Positions 55,403 to 63,801 of a DNA stretch of 64,000 nucleotides are shown piece after piece. The position numbers were made by a program, and so were the translations under genes. The stretch's first letter is position 1. Each line of letters opens with the position of its first letter. The notes beneath the pieces are model-generated. The model searched no databases. It saw only the letters and a program-made list of their open reading frames with translations, and was not told the origin of the DNA. Source of the stretch: Minwuia thermotolerans. GTDB lineage: Bacteria; Pseudomonadota; Alphaproteobacteria; Minwuiales; Minwuiaceae. The DNA is taken from the NCBI GenBank assembly GCA_021604565.1, contig BQJF01000007.1, positions 22,855-86,854 on the forward strand. Reading direction: 5' to 3'.

Positions 55403-56194
55403 CTAGCGCATGGCAAAGCCGCCGGAAACAGTAAGCATCTGTCCCGTGAGCTGCCGGGCAGTCCGGTCGGAGGCCAGGAAAAGCACCGCATTGGCGATAT
55501 CCTCCGGCCGTGACAGCCTGCGCAGGGGTGTGTTGCGCTTCACATAGGTGATCTGGTCCTCGTTCATGACCGCATCCCGGTCGCGCCAGAGCGACATCTC
55601 GCCCATCGTCTCGTCATCCTCCGGCAGCACCAGTCCGGGGGCCACCAGGTTGGCTCGGATGCCGTCGCGGCCATACTCCAGCGCAACCGAACGAACGATG
55701 GAGATGACACCGGCCTTGGCGGCCCCGTAGACGCCCTGTCGCGGCTCGCCGAACGCTGCTGTCGAGGCAGTGGCCACGATGGCACCGCTGCCCTGGGCCT
55801 GCATCCGCGGCAGCACCGCACGCATGCACCACATGCAGGACGACAGGTTGAGGTGGATCAGCTCGTCCCAGCTTTCCGGCGGCGTATCCAGAAAGAAGGC
55901 AGGTCGATTGGACCCGACATTGTTGATCAGTACGTCCACGCCATCCAGCGCCTCCAGCGATGCCTGCATTGCCTGCTCTGCCGCTTCGCGGATCGTCAGG
56001 TCGGCAGGCACCACGGTGACAAGCGCCGCACCCGCGGCGCTGGCTTCCTCCGCGGTACGGTTGGCCTGCACCTCGTCCTTGTCGACAAGGGCAATCCTGG
56101 CACCCTCTGCGGCGAAGCCCAGAACGATGGTCCGCCCGATATGGGACGCGCCACCGGTGACGATCACGCGCGCATCCTGAAGTCCGAGATCCAT
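55403..56194 (-). CDS. Short-chain dehydrogenase/reductase
   Basis: This 263-residue SDR has VIVTGGASHIGRTIVLGF, INNVGSNRPA, the Ser in ATASTAAFGE and the catalytic YGAAK. The classic NNAG is NNVG. A GGAG site precedes the start. It sits between the Rieske oxygenase gene (9-base gap) and the TetR gene, so it may oxidise the dihydrodiol or alcohol produced by the oxygenase, as such pairs do in aromatic pathways. Confidence 0.9.
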   Translation of the reverse strand: MDLGLQDARVIVTGGASHIGRTIVLGFAAEGARIALVDKDEVQANRTAEEASAAGAALVTVVPADLTIREAAEQAMQASLEALDGVDVLINNVGSNRPAFFLDTPPESWDELIHLNLSSCMWCMRAVLPRMQAQGSGAIVATASTAAFGEPRQGVYGAAKAGVISIVRSVALEYGRDGIRANLVAPGLVLPEDDETMGEMSLWRDRDAVMNEDQITYVKRNTPLRRLSRPEDIANAVLFLASDRTARQLTGQMLTVSGGFAMR

Positions 56195-56203
56195 TGTCGT
56201 CTC

Positions 56204-57352
56204 CTATGCTTCCGCCAGCAGGCGGTCGATGGAGGCATGCAGGTTGATCAGGCCCGGTTCCAGTTGCCCGTAGACGACTTCAGGCACCATGCCGGAGGCC
56301 AGATTGCGGTGAATGGCTTCCATGGTCGGAAAATCCTCGGTGCCGGTCACATCGACGAGCAGGTCAAGGTTCCTGCGCCAGTAGTTGTCGGATTTCACAC
56401 CCTGCGAGGGCGGCGGCGTGTAGAGGCTGGTGAATACCCGCGTCCTGCCGACGCCCAGCGGCTCGACGCGCCAGACCTCCATGTGATCAAGCTGATGCAC
56501 GACCAGCGCGTTGGGTGTCAGGAAGTACTGCACGGTCGCGTGCGGCAGCAGCGCCCAGTCCTTCTCGTCCGGCTTTTCGAACTCGTCGAACACCGTCTTC
56601 TTCAGGCCGATGGTCCGGGGGTTCGCGCCGAACAGGTCGCACAGCATGTAGCCGTGCGTGAAATAGGGCGCGATGGTCTCCGGGTGCAGGAAGGGGATGT
56701 GATAGGATTCGGTGAACGTGTCCAGGATCAGCTTCCAGTTGCAGTCCCACTCGTTCATCCGGGTCTCGAAGTGGACATAGTCCGCAAGACCGTAATCCGC
56801 GAGTTCGGTCTCGGAGCCCTGCATTGCCGTGGCCGTGTCGATGGGACCGTCCCCCTGCAGGCGCGCGAACACCAGCCCATGATGCTCCGCAACCGCTATG
56901 CCGTGCAGAGCGCAGTTCTGCATGGGCACATCGTCGAATGCACTGCCCGTGTTCGGGCGGCCGATCAGCTTGCCCTCCGTGCTGTAGGTCCAGGCGTGAT
57001 ACGGGCACTTGAAATGCCGCAGCTTCTCGCCCCGGCCTGACACGAGCGGCGCGGCACGGTGTCGGCAGGCATTGACGAAGCCGCTCAACTGCCCGTCCTT
57101 CTGCCGCAGCACGACAATCGGCACAGCCCCCAGGTCGGCGGTCAGATAGTCGCCGGGCTTCGCCAGGTCACTGGAGAAGCCGATGAAGCAGGGACGTTCA
57201 CGAAACAGCTTCTGCTTCTCCGCCTCGTAACGTGCCTGGTCGGTATAGGCTTCAGCCTGATTGATCCGGCTCGCCGGGGCCAGCGGCGAGGGGCGCTGCG
57301 CCTGATGCTCCTTCAGTCGCTTGAGCAACTCGACCTGTCTCTCGTGACGCAT
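56204..57352 (-). CDS. Rieske-type ring-hydroxylating oxygenase alpha subunit with a bridging glutamate
   Basis: The 382-residue enzyme has a Rieske cluster CRH (C96, H98) and CPYH (C116, H119). Its catalytic iron site reads DTFTESYHIPFLH, with His218 and His223 as iron ligands. The residue at the usual bridging Asp is Glu215, as described for carnitine monooxygenase CntA-type oxygenases rather than naphthalene-dioxygenase types. No dedicated reductase or ferredoxin gene is in the cluster, so electrons must come from elsewhere. It is the first gene of its unit, with a strong GGGAGGGAA site. Substrate unknown. Confidence 0.88.
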   Translation of the reverse strand: MRHERQVELLKRLKEHQAQRPSPLAPASRINQAEAYTDQARYEAEKQKLFRERPCFIGFSSDLAKPGDYLTADLGAVPIVVLRQKDGQLSGFVNACRHRAAPLVSGRGEKLRHFKCPYHAWTYSTEGKLIGRPNTGSAFDDVPMQNCALHGIAVAEHHGLVFARLQGDGPIDTATAMQGSETELADYGLADYVHFETRMNEWDCNWKLILDTFTESYHIPFLHPETIAPYFTHGYMLCDLFGANPRTIGLKKTVFDEFEKPDEKDWALLPHATVQYFLTPNALVVHQLDHMEVWRVEPLGVGRTRVFTSLYTPPPSQGVKSDNYWRRNLDLLVDVTGTEDFPTMEAIHRNLASGMVPEVVYGQLEPGLINLHASIDRLLAEA

Positions 57353-57398
57353 GGTGTTCCCTCCCGCAATCCCGGCAATGCCCAGGTTGGAAGTCAGG

Positions 57399-57430
57399 AT
57401 AAAACAAATTTTGAATTCAAATTACAAATA
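57399..57430 (-). promoter_or_regulatory. Operator C and promoter of the Rieske-SDR-TetR unit
   Basis: On the minus strand TTGTAA (57427-57422) and TTTTAT (57404-57399) are 17 bases apart. The spacer contains the perfect palindrome TTTGAATTCAAA (57410-57421). A bound repressor would block RNA polymerase. A second near-palindrome ACAAATAATTTGT lies at 57424-57436. Confidence 0.7.
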
Positions 57431-57436
57431 ATTTGT

Positions 57437-57665
57437 TTCCATGCCCGGTATCGCCGGTGACCGGATCGAGGCAATTCTGGATCAATCAGGTGTGAATCAC
57501 ATGACGGACCGAAACCGAACCAGAGCGGATCCGTTCCATGGCTTCTCCGGGTGTGCGACGCTGTTCGGTGCGCCGCCACCTCACGGAACCCGCACAGCCC
57601 GCCCGGTCATCGTGACATGAGCGATGCCGTGCACTGGGCCTGTTCCGGGCAACAGACCATGCCTT
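57437..57665. other. Gap with no recognised gene
   Basis: This stretch lies between the operator of the Rieske unit and the 3' end of the PAS gene. I see no convincing gene, hairpin or repeat in it. Confidence 0.5.
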
Positions 57666-58238
57666 TCAGCGCAAATGCCTTCCATCGCCCGGTTCGAACC
57701 TCATCACCGGACACCGGGGCAGGAACCCTTCCATCGTCTCGCCCTGCTTCATCTCCACGTGCACGGTCAGGGCGTGAGAGAGGGTCTGGCCGTCCTGCGA
57801 CAGGGGCAGGTCCAGGCCGAGGACGGTGATGTAGGACCGGTCGTGCTGGGCCAGGTTGCCGCTGGCGATGCCGATGAAGGGCTGCCGCGCCATGGCCTCG
57901 AAGTAACGGAACTCCGTGCTCCGCCAGGCGTCCGGATTGGCAGCGGCGGAACCGAGCTGGCGGTTGGTATAGTCCACGCCCCACCAGTCGGTCAGCTTTG
58001 TACCCCACAGCACGAAGCGGACGTCGAAGGGGTCATGCGTGATCCGGGCGATGGCGACCCGGCCCCACCAGCCCCGGAAGTCGGGGAAATCGAAGGCGCG
58101 GCGCCGGGGAAGCCTGTGCTCGGGGGCGCACTTGTCATGCCACAGGGCCACCAGGTCGGCGAACGGCCCGAACGCAGCAGGGGCCGTGTCGAGCGGACAC
58201 GTCCCGTATTGCCAGTTGGTCGCACCTTCCTTGGTCAC
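57666..58238 (-). CDS. PAS_5-like (DUF) protein
   Basis: The 190-residue protein matches the pattern of the alphaproteobacterial stand-alone PAS_5 family. It has PRRRAFDFPDFRGWWGRVAIA, the DVRFVLWGTKLTDWWGVDYTNRQLG core (about residues 68-92) and a C-terminal VEMKQGETMEGFLPRCPVM. Start is GTG at 58238 with GAGG upstream. Such proteins carry a single PAS fold without an output domain; their partners are unknown. It stands alone between the catabolic cluster and the lysis genes. Confidence 0.7.
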   Translation of the reverse strand: MTKEGATNWQYGTCPLDTAPAAFGPFADLVALWHDKCAPEHRLPRRRAFDFPDFRGWWGRVAIARITHDPFDVRFVLWGTKLTDWWGVDYTNRQLGSAAANPDAWRSTEFRYFEAMARQPFIGIASGNLAQHDRSYITVLGLDLPLSQDGQTLSHALTVHVEMKQGETMEGFLPRCPVMRFEPGDGRHLR

Positions 58239-58393
58239 CTTGCCTCATCCTTGCCGGTCGCCTGTGCCCGGGTGTGCGCTGACGTGCGCCTGCGGGACAT
58301 CCGGGCGACTGGATACAGGTTGCAGCGTTTCAGGCGCGTTAACGGCTGTCGACCGGATCACAGGTCGTGCTGAAGTGCCGGGCATGGTCCCGG
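58239..58393. other. Gap between the PAS gene and the holin gene
   Basis: This 155-base stretch shows no gene or clear hairpin. Confidence 0.5.
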
Positions 58394-59005
58394 TCAGGAG
58401 CGGCCGGGTTCTCCGGCCGATGTGCGACGGCGGTTCCATTCCAGGATTGCAGCATTGCTGAGGGGGCGATCCGTGCTGTTCATCTCGCGCTGAAAGGCCT
58501 CGTCCTCCATGCGTGCGACACCCGGCGTTGCAGCGGATCGCAGGGTGCGGAGTCTCGAGATGTTATCGACAACAGCGTTCACCTTCCGGCGATGCGCGGC
58601 GCCGTCAGTGCGGTTCTTCCGGCCATGGGAGAGTTCCCGCGCGCCGAAGAAGAACCCGACGATCGCGCCAAGCAGGTACCAGAGTTCATCCGGCACCAGG
58701 TTCAGCCCCTCCATGCGGATCGCGAAGCCCACGGGGTCTCCCATGGCATAGGCAAACAGCCCGACAGTGCCGAGCGCCAGTAGCGGGCGAGGCAAGCGGT
58801 TCAGACCATCCACCAGGGCATCCCACCAGGTGCGGTTCTCCAGACGGCGAAACTCGGCAGCGTACTGGCCGAGTGTGGCCATGGTCTCACCGTGGCGCTG
58901 TGCCTGGCCCGCCGCCTTGTCACCCACGAAGACCCGGCCCACGGACGCGACCGCTTCCCCCACACCGGACAGGCCCCCGAACAGCAGATCGCGGATCATG
59001 CCCAT
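58394..59005 (-). CDS. Holin-family protein (3TM, gene-transfer-agent release type)
   Basis: The 203-residue protein starts MGMIRDLLFGG, has a coil (RHGETMATLGQYAAEFRR) and membrane segments at about residues 74-96 and 107-121 (LWYLLGAIVGFFFGA). A charged C-terminal tail follows. This layout matches the family called holin of 3TMs, for gene-transfer release. Its start overlaps the stop of the upstream endolysin gene by 10 bases. Holins open the inner membrane so that the endolysin can reach the wall. No capsid or tail gene is nearby. Confidence 0.8.
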   Translation of the reverse strand: MGMIRDLLFGGLSGVGEAVASVGRVFVGDKAAGQAQRHGETMATLGQYAAEFRRLENRTWWDALVDGLNRLPRPLLALGTVGLFAYAMGDPVGFAIRMEGLNLVPDELWYLLGAIVGFFFGARELSHGRKNRTDGAAHRRKVNAVVDNISRLRTLRSAATPGVARMEDEAFQREMNSTDRPLSNAAILEWNRRRTSAGEPGRS

Positions 59006-59610
59006 GACGCAATCCTTTCACGGTGTGCCGCCTCTGACAGATGGAAGCTGTTCGAGATGAATTCCTCCGCCCGGGCGATCCAGCCCCCCTTGCCGCCGTC
59101 GCGACGGCGGGCAAAGCCGCGCAATCCCGGATTACGCTCCGCAATGCGATAGTAGTAGTCGCGTCGCTCGATCCCGTAGGCATCGACCAGCAGGGGCCCC
59201 ATTGCCTCATGTGCACGGTGTGTTGCATCACCTGTCGCGGGGCCGATGACACCATCCACGGTGACCGGCCCGCAGCCGACCCGGTTCAGCAGCGTTTGCA
59301 GGATCCGCCCGGCATTGCCGCCGGCATTCACCTGCATGTCGAAGACGCTGGGCTGCAGCGGCGCGGGCAGGCGCCAGATGCCGGGCTTGCGGAAATAATG
59401 GTCCCTGAAGATGCCGATGGCGTCGTCGATGGTCAGGCGGCGGACGTCGTCGTGATCCGTATCGCCATCTCCGTCGAGATCGAGACCGAGCCGCCGCAGG
59501 GTATGGATCGTCACCCCGTGCTTCGTGGCCCCGCCCGGATCGTCCGGGTGGTCCACATAACCGCCCTCGCGCGCCACGATGGCGGCGGCAATCGCGTCAA
59601 CGGATTGCAT
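58996..59610 (-). CDS. GH108-type endolysin (N-acetylmuramidase)
   Basis: This 204-residue peptidoglycan hydrolase shows the glycoside hydrolase 108 pattern: AREGGYVDHPDDPGGATKHG with the catalytic-position Glu15, DHYFRKPGIWRLP and a C-terminal peptidoglycan-binding segment with VDGVIGPAT. No signal peptide is seen, so export would depend on the holin. The start at 59610 has GGAGG at good spacing; the longer frame reads into a hairpin repeat. It forms a lysis cassette with the overlapping holin gene. Confidence 0.88.
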   Translation of the reverse strand: MQSVDAIAAAIVAREGGYVDHPDDPGGATKHGVTIHTLRRLGLDLDGDGDTDHDDVRRLTIDDAIGIFRDHYFRKPGIWRLPAPLQPSVFDMQVNAGGNAGRILQTLLNRVGCGPVTVDGVIGPATGDATHRAHEAMGPLLVDAYGIERRDYYYRIAERNPGLRGFARRRDGGKGGWIARAEEFISNSFHLSEAAHRERIASWA

Positions 59611-59740
59611 GTCATGTCCTCCGCAGGTCCTGTGTTTCGGATGAAACACAGGATTGCCCCTGCAGATGAAATGAGTCGGGGATGGTGGGGAACTATGTCG
59701 CCGACGGTTCCACCCCTCTCGGGACTCATACGCTGACCGA

Positions 59741-59814
59741 GCCTCCCCTCTCCCCCTCCCGGCCACCCATTACAGGATACTTGCGTGGGTGGCCGGGAGG
59801 GGGAGAGGGGAGGC
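59741..59814. repeat. 29-bp hairpin element, copy 3
   Basis: Arms 59741-59769 and 59786-59814 are exact reverse complements around TTACAGGATACTTGCG. Outside these, GACCGA and CCGGTC extend the pairing with one mismatch. The outer stem differs from copies 1 and 2 while pairing is kept. It lies in the 287-base gap between the endolysin and aminotransferase genes, which otherwise has no gene. Confidence 0.95.
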
Positions 59815-59897
59815 CCGGTCCACGGACAAGTCGTAGACACGCCCAACCATGCCGCCCCCGGCGAGGGGCGATACTTAAGCAGTAAACCGGACTGCGA

Positions 59898-61289
59898 TCA
59901 GGCGGCGGCGCGCAGGCCTTCCTTCTCGACCCACAGGGTGGTGTCGTCCAGGGCCTTCTCGAAGCGGTCGAACATCATGTTGATCTCTTCCGCCGTGATC
60001 GTCAGCGGCGGGCAGAAGCCAAGTGCATCGCCCATGGCGCGGGTGATCAGACCATGTTCCTGGGCCTGGCCCATGCAATGGGCACCGACCATCTGCTTCG
60101 GGTTGAACGGCTTGCCCGTCGCCTTGTCGGCCACCAGTTCGATGGCACCGACCAGACCGACACCGCGCGTGTTGCCGACCAGCGGATGGTCGGCGAAGGC
60201 GTGCAGGCGCTTCTGCATCACGGGTGTGACCTCCCGCACGTGATCCAGGATCTTCCGCTCCTCCATCAGCTGCATGGTGCGCAGGGCGACGGCGGCGGCG
60301 ACCGGGTGGGCGGAATAGGTGAAGCCGTGGGCAAAGGTGCCGATCTTCTTCGACTGGTCGACCATGGCGTCGAAGATGCGATCATTGACCATGATGCCGG
60401 AGATCGGCTGGTAGGCGCTGGAGAGCTGCTTCGCGACGGACATGGAATCCGGCTCGATATCGAAGGTATCGCAGCCCCACATGTTGCCGGTCCGGCCAAA
60501 GCCGCAGATGACCTCGTCAGCGATCATCATGACGTCGTACTTGCGCAGCACTTCCTGGATCTTGGGGAAGTATCCGGCGGGCGGAACCAGCACACCACCG
60601 GCACCGCAGACGGGCTCGGCGATGAAGGCGGCGACCGTTTCTGGTCCTTCCTGGATGATCCGCTCCTCCAGCTCCTGCGCCAGGCGGGTGGAATATTCCT
60701 CCTCCGTCTCGCCCGGCTGCATGCCGCGATAGGGGAACGCCATGGAGACATGGCCGATTCCGGCGATGGGCAGGTCGAATTCGGCGTGGTTGGCGGGCAG
60801 GCCGGTCAGCGACGCAGCCGCCACGGTGACACCGTGGTAGCCCTTTTCCCGCGCCAGGATCTTCTTCTTCTCCGGGCGACCGAGCGCATTGTTGACGTAC
60901 CACTGCAGCTTGACCTGGCAGTCGTTGGCCTCGGAGCCGGAGTTGGCGAAGAACACCTTCGACATGGATTTCGGCGCGATCTCGATCAGCTTCTCCGCCA
61001 GCTCGATGGAGGGCATGGAGCTCTTGTGGCCGAACTGATGATAGAACGGCAGCTTGCGCATCTGCTCGACCGCGGCATTGATCAGCTCTTCCTCGCCGAA
61101 ACCGAAGGACGCGCACCACAGGCCCGCCATGCCTTCGATGTACTCCTTGCCCTCGTCATCCCAGACGCGCACGCCCTTGCCCTTCTCGATGATCAGAGGA
61201 CCCTTGGTGCGATGCAGGTCGAGATTGGTGTAGGGGTGGATCAGGTTGCGGATGTCCCGGGCTGCCGGGGAATTGCCGATATCGTTCAT
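59898..61289 (-). CDS. Class III PLP-dependent aminotransferase (omega-aminotransferase)
   Basis: The 463-residue enzyme transfers an amino group, usually from an omega-amine or beta-amino acid to pyruvate. It has the PLP fold motifs FFANSGSEAND, REKGYHGVTV, IADEVICGFGRTG and the Schiff-base Lys in SVAKQLSSAYQPISG. A GGAGG site precedes the start. It is divergent from the GMC oxidoreductase gene with a 203-base gap that shows no further gene. Donor specificity (putrescine, taurine, beta-alanine or aromatic amine) is not decided by motifs. Confidence 0.92.
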   Translation of the reverse strand: MNDIGNSPAARDIRNLIHPYTNLDLHRTKGPLIIEKGKGVRVWDDEGKEYIEGMAGLWCASFGFGEEELINAAVEQMRKLPFYHQFGHKSSMPSIELAEKLIEIAPKSMSKVFFANSGSEANDCQVKLQWYVNNALGRPEKKKILAREKGYHGVTVAAASLTGLPANHAEFDLPIAGIGHVSMAFPYRGMQPGETEEEYSTRLAQELEERIIQEGPETVAAFIAEPVCGAGGVLVPPAGYFPKIQEVLRKYDVMMIADEVICGFGRTGNMWGCDTFDIEPDSMSVAKQLSSAYQPISGIMVNDRIFDAMVDQSKKIGTFAHGFTYSAHPVAAAVALRTMQLMEERKILDHVREVTPVMQKRLHAFADHPLVGNTRGVGLVGAIELVADKATGKPFNPKQMVGAHCMGQAQEHGLITRAMGDALGFCPPLTITAEEINMMFDRFEKALDDTTLWVEKEGLRAAA

Positions 61290-61492
61290 GGGTGTCCTCC
61301 ACTGGCGCGCCCGTGTTCATATGCCGGGGGCTCTACGGAATGGGGCCTTATACGCCGCTTGCCCCCGCTGTTGCGAGGGAATTCCGGGCCGGGTCGCGAC
61401 GCGCGGGAAGTTGGTGCAGTTGCATCCAAGCCGCCAACGCATCGAAACGTCTAGAATCGCTGATATTCTGTGGTTTTTGCGGGGGCGGACAG

Positions 61493-63106
61493 ATGGGTGA
61501 GACTGCCGAGGTTCTGATCATCGGCGCGGGGGCATCCGGAGCCGTGGCGGCGAAGCATCTGGCGGAGGCCGGGGTCGGGGTTGTCTGCCTGGAACAGGGA
61601 CGCCAGGTCGAAGCGAGCGAGTTCTATGGCGACAAGACGGAATGGGAACTGATGTCGCAGAGGCTGTGGCATCCGAATCCCAATGTGCGCGGGCTGGCCA
61701 CGGATTATCCCATCGACACCAGCGAGTCAGACGTGAACCCGCTGATGTTCGCGGGCGTCGGCGGCTCCACCCTGATCTATGCGGCGCACTGGCAGCGTTT
61801 CATGCCCTCCGACTTTCGGGTGAAGAGCCTCGACGGCGTGGCCGATGACTGGCCCTTCACCTACCGGGACCTGGAGCCGTTCTACGACCATATGGATGTG
61901 GAGATGGGGGTGTCGGGCCTGGCCGGTGATCCGGCCTATCCGCCGATGACACCGCCACCGCTGCCACCGCTGCCGATCGGGAAGATCGGGCGGTTGGCGG
62001 CGAAGGGCATGAACGATCTCGGCTGGCACTGGTGGCCCGCGCCGCAGGCCATCCCGTCGCGCGCCTACCGCGGTCGCAGCCAGTGCGCCCGCCGTGGCAC
62101 CTGCATGCAAGGCTGCCCGGAACAGGCGAAGGCCTCCACCGATCTGACCCACTGGCCCGATGCCATCGCCAACGGCGCGCAACTGATCACCGGTGCACGG
62201 GTGCGGGAAATCACGGTGAACGCGCAGGGTCTGGCCAGCGGCGCGATCTGGATCGACCGCGACGGGGTGGAACATCACCAGCGGGCGGAGAAGGTCATTG
62301 TCTGTGCCAACGGGGTCGGCACGCCGCGCCTGCTGCTGCTCTCCGGCGGTGACCGGTTCGCTGGCGGGCTGGGCAATTCGTCGGGGCTGGTGGGACGCAA
62401 CCTGATGATGCACCCCTATGCCGCCACGGTGGGCTATTTCGACGAGCCTCTCGACAGCTGGCTCGGCCCGGCGGGGCAGGCGATCCATTCGATGCAGTTT
62501 TACGAGACCGACAAGTCACGCGGCTTCGTCAGGGGCGCGAAGTGGAATGCCATGCCGACCGGCGGGCCGCTGGGCATGCGCTCCGCCTATGGCGGCGCAC
62601 CGCTGGAGGAGGCCTGGGGCGAGAACCTGCACCGTGCGACGCAGAAGCGCTTCGGCCATTCCTTCGAATGGGGGATCATCGCCGAAGACCTGCCGGACCC
62701 GGAGAACCGCGTGGTGCTGGACGACAGCCTGACCGACACGGACGGGATCCCCAGCCCGAAGATCATCTACCGCAATTCCGAGAACACGGAGAAGCTGATC
62801 GCCTTTCACCTGGAACGGCAGCGGGAGGCGATGGAGGCTGCGGGCGCGAAGAGCATCTCCACCACCACCCTGATGCGGGACTGCGGCTGGCACCTGATGG
62901 GCACCTGCCGCATGGGCAATGACCCGGAGACCTCCGTGCTGGACCAGTGGGGCACCAGCCACGATGTGCCCAACCTGCATGTGCTGGACGGCAGCACCTT
63001 CGTCACCTCGTCGGGGTTCAACCCCACCGCCACGATCTGCGCCATCGCGCTCCGGTCGGTGATGCACATGATCGAGACCCGCGCCGACCAGAGGGTTGCA
63101 TCATGA
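61493..63106 (+). CDS. GMC-family FAD-dependent oxidoreductase
   Basis: The 537-residue flavoprotein oxidises an alcohol or sugar. It has the FAD motif VLIIGAGASGAVAAKHLAEA, the FAD-contact MFAGVGGSTLIYAAHW, a Cys-rich SQCARRGTCMQGCPEQAK, and the C-terminal catalytic GWHLMGTCRMG and SGFNPTATICA. No signal peptide is visible, unlike periplasmic gluconate-type dehydrogenases. Its stop overlaps the small gene that follows by 4 bases, indicating a two-subunit enzyme. An upstream in-frame ATG at 61292 is not supported. Confidence 0.9.
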   Translation: MGETAEVLIIGAGASGAVAAKHLAEAGVGVVCLEQGRQVEASEFYGDKTEWELMSQRLWHPNPNVRGLATDYPIDTSESDVNPLMFAGVGGSTLIYAAHWQRFMPSDFRVKSLDGVADDWPFTYRDLEPFYDHMDVEMGVSGLAGDPAYPPMTPPPLPPLPIGKIGRLAAKGMNDLGWHWWPAPQAIPSRAYRGRSQCARRGTCMQGCPEQAKASTDLTHWPDAIANGAQLITGARVREITVNAQGLASGAIWIDRDGVEHHQRAEKVIVCANGVGTPRLLLLSGGDRFAGGLGNSSGLVGRNLMMHPYAATVGYFDEPLDSWLGPAGQAIHSMQFYETDKSRGFVRGAKWNAMPTGGPLGMRSAYGGAPLEEAWGENLHRATQKRFGHSFEWGIIAEDLPDPENRVVLDDSLTDTDGIPSPKIIYRNSENTEKLIAFHLERQREAMEAAGAKSISTTTLMRDCGWHLMGTCRMGNDPETSVLDQWGTSHDVPNLHVLDGSTFVTSSGFNPTATICAIALRSVMHMIETRADQRVAS

Positions 63107-63531
63107 GCACCCTGTCCGACTCCCGGCGTGCGGCCCTCAATACCATCGGGGATGTCCTGATCCCGGCGGCGCTGGGCATGCCCTGTTTCACGGACGCGGG
63201 AGACGTCGATGCAATGGTCGATCACGTGCTTTCGCTGCGACGGGAACTGACCGACGGCCTGAATCAGGCACTGGACCGGGTCGGGGCGGAGGAGGAGGCT
63301 GCGGCGGCAGCGGAGCGTCTGAACCGCGATGACCCGGACGGTCTCGCCACCATCGGTCTGGTCGCATCCTCCGCCTACTACATGATGCCGGAGGTGCGTC
63401 GGATCATGGGCTATCGCGGACAGGAGCAACGCCCGGCGACGGCCGACGAGGAACACGACTACATGCGCGACGGCCTGTTGCAGCCGGTGATCGACCGGGG
63501 GCCGATCTTCCGCGATCCGGATGGCGACTAG
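63103..63531 (+). CDS. Small subunit of the GMC dehydrogenase (gluconate 2-dehydrogenase subunit 3-like)
   Basis: The 142-residue protein is coupled to the GMC oxidoreductase gene by ATGA overlap. It shows NTIGDVLIPAALGMP, a helical middle and YYMMPEVRRIMGYRGQE, which resembles the gluconate 2-dehydrogenase subunit 3/GMC small subunit group. It has no twin-arginine signal, whereas many family members do. It probably stabilises or matures the flavoprotein; its function is inferred from context. Confidence 0.75.
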   Translation: MSTLSDSRRAALNTIGDVLIPAALGMPCFTDAGDVDAMVDHVLSLRRELTDGLNQALDRVGAEEEAAAAAERLNRDDPDGLATIGLVASSAYYMMPEVRRIMGYRGQEQRPATADEEHDYMRDGLLQPVIDRGPIFRDPDGD

Positions 63532-63555
63532 GCGAGGCGAATCCTCCAACACGCC

Positions 63556-63740
63556 GTGTCCGCACCTGACCCGGGTACCTGGGAGTGCCGCACGAACGTG
63601 GAAGACTGGGCTCGCGGATCAAGTCCGCGAGCGGCGTTGACCGGGGGGACGCGGAGGCACCCTTGTCACCACCTCACTGACGTCGTACCCGGGCTAGACC
63701 CGGGCACCCAGCGTGCCGCACGAACGTTGAAAACCGGATC
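63556..63740. repeat. REP-like palindromes after the GMC operon
   Basis: The 346-base gap 63532-63877 holds GCTCGCGGA-TCAAG-TCCGCGAGC at 63610-63632 and CCCGGG-CTAGA-CCCGGG at 63688-63704, joined by the same flanking words (GCGTGCCGCACGAACG and similar) seen near 8.2 and 11.3 kb. The rest of the gap holds the FNR-type promoter. Confidence 0.85.
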
Positions 63741-63801
63741 CTGTGCAACCTTTGATCAGAGGGAACAGGCAGCGGAACGGCCAGCACAAAAATCAGTGCT
63801 C

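Noticed and set aside
61292..61492. N-terminal extension of the GMC oxidoreductase
   Set aside because: The extra residues precede the FAD motif by too far and lack family similarity; the ATG at 61493 places the FAD motif at the usual distance.
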